Assembly: GCF_900187405.1 (NCBI RefSeq)
Contig: NZ_LT896716.1
Location: 62,001-126,000, forward strand
Direction of reading: 5' to 3'
DNA: 64,000 bases
Source: Geobacter sp. DSM 9736
GTDB lineage: Bacteria > Desulfobacterota > Desulfuromonadia > Geobacterales > Geobacteraceae
The notes beneath the pieces are model-generated. The model was given only the letters and a program-made list of their open reading frames with translations, ran no database searches and was not told where the DNA came from. Each line of letters opens with the position of its first letter. The stretch's first letter is position 1. Positions 59,016 through 64,000 of the stretch are shown here, piece after piece. Position numbers and translations under genes: made by a program.

Positions 59016-59423
59016 TTGTCTCACACATCGATTTCTCTTCAACTGGCGGTTGCCGAACTGGGCACCACAGAGGCATTCTACCGCGGGCTCCTCGGTGTGC
59101 CCGTGCGTCGGGCTGTTACTGCCCGCGGCGGCCAGGAATACCTGGTAATGCGGCACGAAGGGTGGGAAGTGATTTTCGTGGACGAGCAGGCGGTCATGCG
59201 CACTCACCCGATGCTGAATGAGGCCATCAACACATTTCCGAAAGGGGTCGGCCTCACCATTCACCTGCGTGTCGAGGGGATCGAGGATATCTACGACTCC
59301 CTGATAGAAGAGGACATCCAGATTCTCTATCCGCTGGAAGAGAAGCCGTACGGCATGAAGGAGTTCTGGTGCCTCGATCCTGACGGTTATCTGGTGGTGC
59401 TGGAGGAGTCTACCCGATTGTGA
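59016..59423 (+). CDS. VOC-family (glyoxalase-like) protein
   Basis: The 135-residue product starts at a TTG with AGGAG upstream (MSHTSISLQLAVAELGTTEA). It is a single vicinal-oxygen-chelate unit: TTEAFYRGLLGVPVRR is the first beta-alpha-beta half, and VGLTIHLRVEGIEDIYDSLI with EFWCLDPDGYLVVLEE the second, providing His and Glu metal ligands. Such proteins act as glyoxalases, dioxygenases or antibiotic-binding proteins; the role here cannot be assigned. It lies 21 bp after ccdA and may be in the same transcript. Confidence 0.88.
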   Translation: MSHTSISLQLAVAELGTTEAFYRGLLGVPVRRAVTARGGQEYLVMRHEGWEVIFVDEQAVMRTHPMLNEAINTFPKGVGLTIHLRVEGIEDIYDSLIEEDIQILYPLEEKPYGMKEFWCLDPDGYLVVLEESTRL

Positions 59424-59479
59424 CATCACAATAATCTTCCGGATCTTCATGTTCATGTGTCCCCCTGAAAGGAGCTTCG

Positions 59480-60763
59480 ATGGCGACTAGCGATGAAAAG
59501 CTCGAAATGAACGTCCTTTGCGTCGACGACGACCCTGCAAGCATGAGGCTGATCAGCCTGCTGCTTGAGCCGAGGGTATCCCGGGTGCTTACCGCGCGGA
59601 ACGGCAGGGAAGGCTTCGAGCTCTACTTGCAGGAGAAGCCCGACCTGGTGATCACCGACATCATGATGCCGGTCATGACCGGCCTCTCCATGGTCAGGCA
59701 CATCCGCGAACTGGACAAGAACGTCGGGATCATAGTCACAACCGCGTTCGACTCTACCGATTTTCTCGTCGAGTCTATCGATCTCTCTGTGAATCAATTC
59801 GTCATTAAACCCATCAAGGGGGAGAGGCTGTTTGCCGCCGTCGATCGCTGTTATCGTACCGTTATGGCCGAGCGGGCGCTCAGGGGACAGATCGAGCGGG
59901 TATCGATGCTATCGCGTGCTTTGGAAGAGAGCCCGGCAGCTGTAGCCATCATCGGTACTCACGGAACCATCGAGTACGTCAATCAGAAATTGAGCAAGCT
60001 GACGGGGTGGAGCAGCGATGACCTGGTCGGGATGAACATTCGATCTGCCGCAGGCCTTAAAGAATGGCTCCGATTCTACGACGCCGCAATCGCCGGAGAC
60101 GGGTGGCAGGAGGAAATGAGGTTTCCGCGTAAATCGGGGGACACGTTCTGGGGCAAGGCGAAGCTTTCACCCTTCTCTGCAGGAAACGAAGGGTGCAAGT
60201 ACATTCTGATGATCGAGGACATAACCGATTACAAGCGTTACGAGCAGGAGTTGCAGTACCTCGCTACCCACGACACCCTTACCGGACTTTACAATCGGGG
60301 CTTTTTTGAAGAGGAGCTCAATAGGCTGGCGCAGGGGCGGCATTTCCCGGTGAGCATCATCGTTGCCGACATCGACGGGTTGAAAGAGATAAACGACAGG
60401 TGGGGGCATGCAGCGGGGGACGACCATATCAAGGCGGCTGCCCGTATACTCGCCGAATCATTCCGCGCCGGAGACGTCGTAGCTCGCACCGGGGGAGACG
60501 AATTCGCCGTGATAGTGCCGGGGGCTGATTCCGACACGATGATGGACGTCCTGAAACGAAACCTTCAGACCCAGGTGCCGGTAGATGATCCGGACCGTCG
60601 CCCCGTCCGTCTCTCCCTCGGCGCCGCTACCGCTACCAGCGGAGAGGAGATCGCCGATCTGCAGAAACGGGCGGATGCGCTGATGTATCGAGATAAGCTC
60701 CGTAAGAAAGGTTCCCGGAGCGCCGTGACTGCCGCGGATTCATCCTCGGTTCCCTGTTCCTGA
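59480..60763 (+). CDS. response regulator with PAS and GGDEF (diguanylate cyclase) domains
   Basis: The 427-residue protein has a receiver domain with Asp60 (VITDIMMPVMTG) and Lys110, a PAS domain at about 145-250 (SPAAVAIIGTHGTIEYVNQK), and a GGDEF domain with intact GGDEF at 338-342 (RTGGDEFAVIV). The inhibitory RxxD site lies five residues before it, at 329-332 (RAGD), so product inhibition by c-di-GMP is expected. It should make c-di-GMP in response to a kinase. No dedicated kinase is adjacent; the truncated kinase at the right edge is the nearest. A GAAAGGAG site precedes the ATG. Confidence 0.95.
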   Translation: MATSDEKLEMNVLCVDDDPASMRLISLLLEPRVSRVLTARNGREGFELYLQEKPDLVITDIMMPVMTGLSMVRHIRELDKNVGIIVTTAFDSTDFLVESIDLSVNQFVIKPIKGERLFAAVDRCYRTVMAERALRGQIERVSMLSRALEESPAAVAIIGTHGTIEYVNQKLSKLTGWSSDDLVGMNIRSAAGLKEWLRFYDAAIAGDGWQEEMRFPRKSGDTFWGKAKLSPFSAGNEGCKYILMIEDITDYKRYEQELQYLATHDTLTGLYNRGFFEEELNRLAQGRHFPVSIIVADIDGLKEINDRWGHAAGDDHIKAAARILAESFRAGDVVARTGGDEFAVIVPGADSDTMMDVLKRNLQTQVPVDDPDRRPVRLSLGAATATSGEEIADLQKRADALMYRDKLRKKGSRSAVTAADSSSVPCS

Positions 60764-60819
60764 CTCCTGCCGAAGCAGACCTTCTCTCTGCTCGGACCGT
60801 AATTCTTTCCCCGTAGCGG

Positions 60820-62313
60820 TTACGGTACAGCTCCCGTGTGGCATTCATGGCATGCCGTCTCTTCCCACGAAGTACCCACCTCCTGAGGATGCCGGAACGG
60901 AAGGCTTTCCCCTGTCCGAGCCGTTGCCATTTCCTTCCCGGCGATTCCCTGAACAGTAATGTCGTGGCACAACGTGCAGTCGCGGCTGATCTTCTCCCCC
61001 TCCGCAGTCTGATGGGTGCCGTTGTGGCAGCGGAAGCAGCCTGGGAAATAGAGATGCCCGATGTTGTCGGGATAGGCGCTCCAGCGGGCTTTCATGTAGG
61101 GGAAGATATTGCTCGAAAATTCCCTGGCTGCAGCCCGGGCAGCCTGTTCCACCTGTGCTCTCGCCGATGTCGCGATTTCAGGATACGAAGTGCCGTAGAA
61201 GGATGTAATGCTGCTGCGGACTTTATCCGCCGTGGCATCGTCGGCGCTGCATGCCTCCACCGCCACCCGCTTGATCTCCGGCAGGTCCGGGGAAATGACC
61301 CGAGCCGCCAGCGCGTGATTGACGAACTGCGCCGGCGCCCTGTACCTGTGGGAGGGGCGGTTGTGACAGTCGATGCAGTCCATGGTCCGCAGTGCTCCCT
61401 CCTTCGGCACCGCGTCGTCCGCCTTGTGCGCCGCATCCCTGAAAATCTTCACCTTTCCCGTCTCCAGGTTCGTCGACCTTACCCAGGGTATCTGCTGCCG
61501 ATCCTTGTCCGTTGCCACGTATTCGATCCTGACATGGGGGTTGATGTGCCAGTGTATTCCCTCGATGAGCCCAAGGGCTTCCTGGGCCGGACCGGTCTTC
61601 AGGCCCAGTCCGATGACCCAGGGGGTATTGTCGCGGTCGGGCAGGTAGTACGTCCGCTGCAGCTGCTTGTGCCCTGAGAAGCTCTCGGGCCAATGGCACT
61701 GCTCGCACACCGCACGAGCCGGGCGCAGATTGTGGATCGGCGTCGGGATCGGCCGCGGGTAGACCCCGGCCAGGACCGCATATACCTGATAGAGCCCCGA
61801 GAGCTTGGAACGGACGTACCAGTCGGCTCCTGGGCCGACATGGCAGGCAACGCATGAGACGCGTGCATGAGGGGACTTGGAATGGGCGACGTGTTCGGGC
61901 TCCATGACCGTGTGGCAGAGAGTGCCGCAGAAGGCTACCGACTCGGTATAGTGAAAAGCTTCGTAACTCCCCACGGCCGAGACCAGGAGAAAGAAGCCTG
62001 TGCCGATGATGAAGATGAATGCCGCATTGCGATGCCGGGGGTCCTCCAGATCGATCCTGGGCCAACCAGGAGCAACGTGTACCTTGTCCTGCCGCTCCTT
62101 GTGAACCGTTCTGACCATGCCTATGGGGATCAGGAGAAGCCCCGCCACCATTACTGACGGAAGAAGGATGTAGATGATGAGTCCCAGGTATGGAGCCTGT
62201 GCACGCATCACCACCGTCACGAGGAAGAGGAAGATGATCATGAAGAGGCTCGTGACGGCTATGATGGCGCCGCTGAGGGAGAGCCAGTTCTTTGCCGAGT
62301 GGGGAAGTTTCAT
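60820..62313 (-). CDS. seven-heme NapC/NirT-type inner-membrane cytochrome c, ImcH-like
   Basis: The protein has 497 residues with three membrane helices (about 12-36, 42-66 and 97-119) followed by a periplasmic multiheme part. Seven heme motifs are visible: an unusual CX3CH (CGTLCH) first, then six CX2CH (CVACH, CEQCH, CIDCH, CFRCH, CTLCH, CHECH). The layout of three helices plus seven hemes with a NapC/NirT-type start resembles ImcH, the Geobacter inner-membrane quinol oxidase used for high-potential electron acceptors; the ImcH call is from recalled features. It would pass electrons from menaquinol to periplasmic cytochromes. Confidence 0.85.
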   Translation of the reverse strand: MKLPHSAKNWLSLSGAIIAVTSLFMIIFLFLVTVVMRAQAPYLGLIIYILLPSVMVAGLLLIPIGMVRTVHKERQDKVHVAPGWPRIDLEDPRHRNAAFIFIIGTGFFLLVSAVGSYEAFHYTESVAFCGTLCHTVMEPEHVAHSKSPHARVSCVACHVGPGADWYVRSKLSGLYQVYAVLAGVYPRPIPTPIHNLRPARAVCEQCHWPESFSGHKQLQRTYYLPDRDNTPWVIGLGLKTGPAQEALGLIEGIHWHINPHVRIEYVATDKDRQQIPWVRSTNLETGKVKIFRDAAHKADDAVPKEGALRTMDCIDCHNRPSHRYRAPAQFVNHALAARVISPDLPEIKRVAVEACSADDATADKVRSSITSFYGTSYPEIATSARAQVEQAARAAAREFSSNIFPYMKARWSAYPDNIGHLYFPGCFRCHNGTHQTAEGEKISRDCTLCHDITVQGIAGKEMATARTGESLPFRHPQEVGTSWEETACHECHTGAVP

Positions 62314-62404
62314 CGCGGCTCCGTGGGCATTTTATTGAAAAGTTTAACTTCAGGGGAGGTTGAGTCAATACCCGGAAACCGGATGGTGGATGGACCGTCC
62401 TTCT

Positions 62405-64000
62405 TCATCCCTTCTCGATGGGAATGGTGAAGCTGAAGGTGGATCCCTTTCCGGGGGCAGATTCAACCCAGATTCGACCGTGGTGCTGTTCCACGATCTT
62501 CTTGCACGATGCCAGGCCGATCCCCGTGCCCGGATATTCCTCCCTTGTGTGGAGCCGCTGGAATATCTGAAATATCCGGTGAAAGTTCCGGGGCTCGATT
62601 CCGATGCCGTTGTCGCTGATGGAAAAGAACCAGTGCATTCCTTCCCGTCGCGCCGAGACATGTATCCTCGGCGTCACTCCCGGTTTCCGGTACTTCAGGG
62701 CGTTTGAGAGAAGATTCTGGAAGAGCTGGAGAAGCTGGGTTTCGGAGCCGCGGACACTGGGCAGTGCCTCCCGGGTAACGTCGGCTCCGCTCTCGGCGAT
62801 GGCGGCCCTCAGGTTCGCCACGGCGCCGGCGAAGACCGCCTCCGTGTCCACCGTCCGGAGTTCTTCCTTGCGGGTAGTGATGCGGGACCAGGTGAGAAGG
62901 CCTTCGATGAGCTTCTGCATCCGTGCTGCGCCGTCCACGGCGAATTCAATGTACTGCGTCGCCTTGTCGTCCAGCACTCCCTTGTACCTTCGCTCCAGGA
63001 GCTGAAGGTAACCAGTTATCATCCTGAGCGGCTCCTGCAGGTCGTGTGACGCCACGTATGCGAACTGCTCCAGTTCACGGTTCGAACGGGCCAGCTCCTC
63101 CATTGTCCGTTCAAGGGCTTCCTCTGCATCCTTGCGATCGGAGATGTCGAAAACGATCCCCGTCACCCGCCGCCTGTTCCCCTCCTGGTCGCAGTAGACC
63201 TTGCCTCGTCCCATGATCCAGTGGACGGAGCCGTCGGGCCACGTCACGCGGAATTCATCCTTGAAATGGCACGATGAACGGAGGGCATTCTCCATCGATT
63301 GCCGGATACGGTCCCGATCTTCCGGATGGAGAAGGGCCAGCAGGGATTCCGGCGAGTCGGGCTCCCCCGTGATGCCGAGAAGGCCGAGACACTGCTCCGA
63401 GAAGGCGGGCTTCCGGTTCTGCATGTCCCAGCTCCAGATGCCGATGCCTGCTCCCGCCTGGGCCATGGAGAGCCATTCCTCGTTCCTGCGCAGCGCCTCT
63501 TCAACCCGCTTCCGCTGGGTCACATCCTGGCCTATGCTGAGGATTCCGGCAAAGTCACCCTTTTCGTAAATTATCCTGTTGGTCCATGAAATCCAGACCC
63601 TTTCCCCGTTCCGCTTGACGTTCTCGTTTTCGTTCTGCTCATGCGCCGGTGGATTTCGCAGAATTGCCTCGGCCATTGCCGACATGTTCCTGCCGCGGCT
63701 GTCGGTTGTGGGCAGGATCGTATCGATGAGGGGTCTGCCTACCAGCTCCTCCTCCGCATAGCCGAAGAATTTCAATGCATACTGATTGGCGAAAGTGAGG
63801 ACTCCAGATCTGTCCATCCTGATGATGATGGAGTTCGCCCCCTGGACCAGTTCCCGGTACTTTTCCTCGCTTGCCTGCAGCCGGGTCTCGAAGTGTCTGC
63901 GTTCGGTATCATCCAGGGCGGACCCTATCATGCCGTTGATGCGCCCACGGTCCAGTAGCGGCACCACATTCAGAAGAAGCGTGCGCAGCGACCCGTCCTT
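62405..64000 (-). CDS. PAS-domain sensor histidine kinase, N terminus beyond the window
   Basis: The frame stays open to the right edge, so the true start is outside and 531 residues are visible. The first visible residues (TLLLNVVPLLDRGRINGMIG) look like the end of a PAS domain. Two further PAS domains follow (ANSIIIRMDRSGVLTFANQY; AGAGIGIWSWDMQNRKPAFS), then HisKA with FAYVASHDLQEPLRMITGYL and a HATPase (NLLSNALKYR, DNGIGIEP, GTGIGLASCKKI). The DLQEPLR H-box is that of phytochrome-like kinases. It lies 91 bp downstream of nothing else on its strand; the cytochrome gene follows it and may be co-transcribed. Confidence 0.9.
   Translation of the reverse strand, partial: KDGSLRTLLLNVVPLLDRGRINGMIGSALDDTERRHFETRLQASEEKYRELVQGANSIIIRMDRSGVLTFANQYALKFFGYAEEELVGRPLIDTILPTTDSRGRNMSAMAEAILRNPPAHEQNENENVKRNGERVWISWTNRIIYEKGDFAGILSIGQDVTQRKRVEEALRRNEEWLSMAQAGAGIGIWSWDMQNRKPAFSEQCLGLLGITGEPDSPESLLALLHPEDRDRIRQSMENALRSSCHFKDEFRVTWPDGSVHWIMGRGKVYCDQEGNRRRVTGIVFDISDRKDAEEALERTMEELARSNRELEQFAYVASHDLQEPLRMITGYLQLLERRYKGVLDDKATQYIEFAVDGAARMQKLIEGLLTWSRITTRKEELRTVDTEAVFAGAVANLRAAIAESGADVTREALPSVRGSETQLLQLFQNLLSNALKYRKPGVTPRIHVSARREGMHWFFSISDNGIGIEPRNFHRIFQIFQRLHTREEYPGTGIGLASCKKIVEQHHGRIWVESAPGKGSTFSFTIPIEKG

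Noticed and set aside
60764-60819. Terminator between the GGDEF gene and the cytochrome gene
   Set aside because: AGCAGA and TCTGCT can pair, but the stem is only six bases and no T-run follows on either strand.

Overview
The window looks like a chromosomal segment of a Geobacter-type bacterium (Desulfuromonadia, Geobacteraceae), judged from the gene families and not from any database search. It is GC-rich, carries a seven-heme NapC/NirT-type inner-membrane cytochrome with an ImcH-like layout, many PAS histidine kinases, a sigma-54 response regulator, an mreB locus next to heptose genes, an arsenosugar-type radical SAM enzyme and a carboxynorspermidine-type polyamine route. I see no rRNA, tRNA, CRISPR array, prophage or transposase gene.

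Layout. 1-3666: the 3' part of an ebo (metabolite traffic) operon, eboB(partial)-eboE-eboF-eboC. 3759-5943, minus strand: a HigBA toxin-antitoxin pair and a B12-binding radical SAM enzyme resembling the hopanoid C-3 methylase HpnR. 5944-6656: a non-coding stretch with a 454-bp inverted-repeat-bounded element. 6657-9320, minus: purC and ppiD. 9626-19111: mreB, then an LPS heptose/nucleotide-sugar cluster (degenerate GT2, gmhA, gmhB, rfbA, rfbC-like), then mreC-mreD-mrdA-rodA. 19200-27246: small and housekeeping genes (zinc ribbon, AmmeMemoRadiSam enzyme, histidine kinase, plsC, rnhA, HNH, HAD), an AT-richer lipoprotein gene and a chemoreceptor. 27387-33986: a LysE exporter, an ABC-2 exporter, a flavodiiron-like domain protein, PLPBP, a polysaccharide deacetylase and proC. 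34094-40899: a polyamine cluster (XRE-cupin regulator with tandem operators, carboxynorspermidine dehydrogenase, CorA, nspC, speA). 41060-50343, minus: histidine kinase, a ligase-ACP-acyltransferase fusion, threonine aldolase, pgi, an ArsS-like radical SAM protein and a TVP38 protein. 50574-64000: fcl, pcm, two small proteins, polyprenyl synthase, a sensor kinase/sigma-54 regulator pair linked to tlpA and ccdA, a GGDEF response regulator, the cytochrome and a truncated histidine kinase.

The most unusual content is non-coding. Eight copies of a 117-140 bp imperfect-hairpin element (called family A here) each begin 0 to 6 bases after a stop codon, always in the orientation of the gene just ended, on both strands. 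In several copies the paired arms carry different sequences that remain complementary, which points to selection on structure. A second hairpin family (B, three copies) shares the core palindrome of A. In two of the intergenic gaps A hugs the upstream stop codon and B hugs the ribosome-binding site of the next gene. Three of the A copies, those with the most divergent arms, lie in the polyamine cluster. I do not recognise these as a named repeat family.

Start sites were chosen by ribosome-binding sequence, overlap with the upstream gene and the expected family N terminus. Several differ from the longest open frame because the longest frame runs into a repeat or a neighbouring gene.
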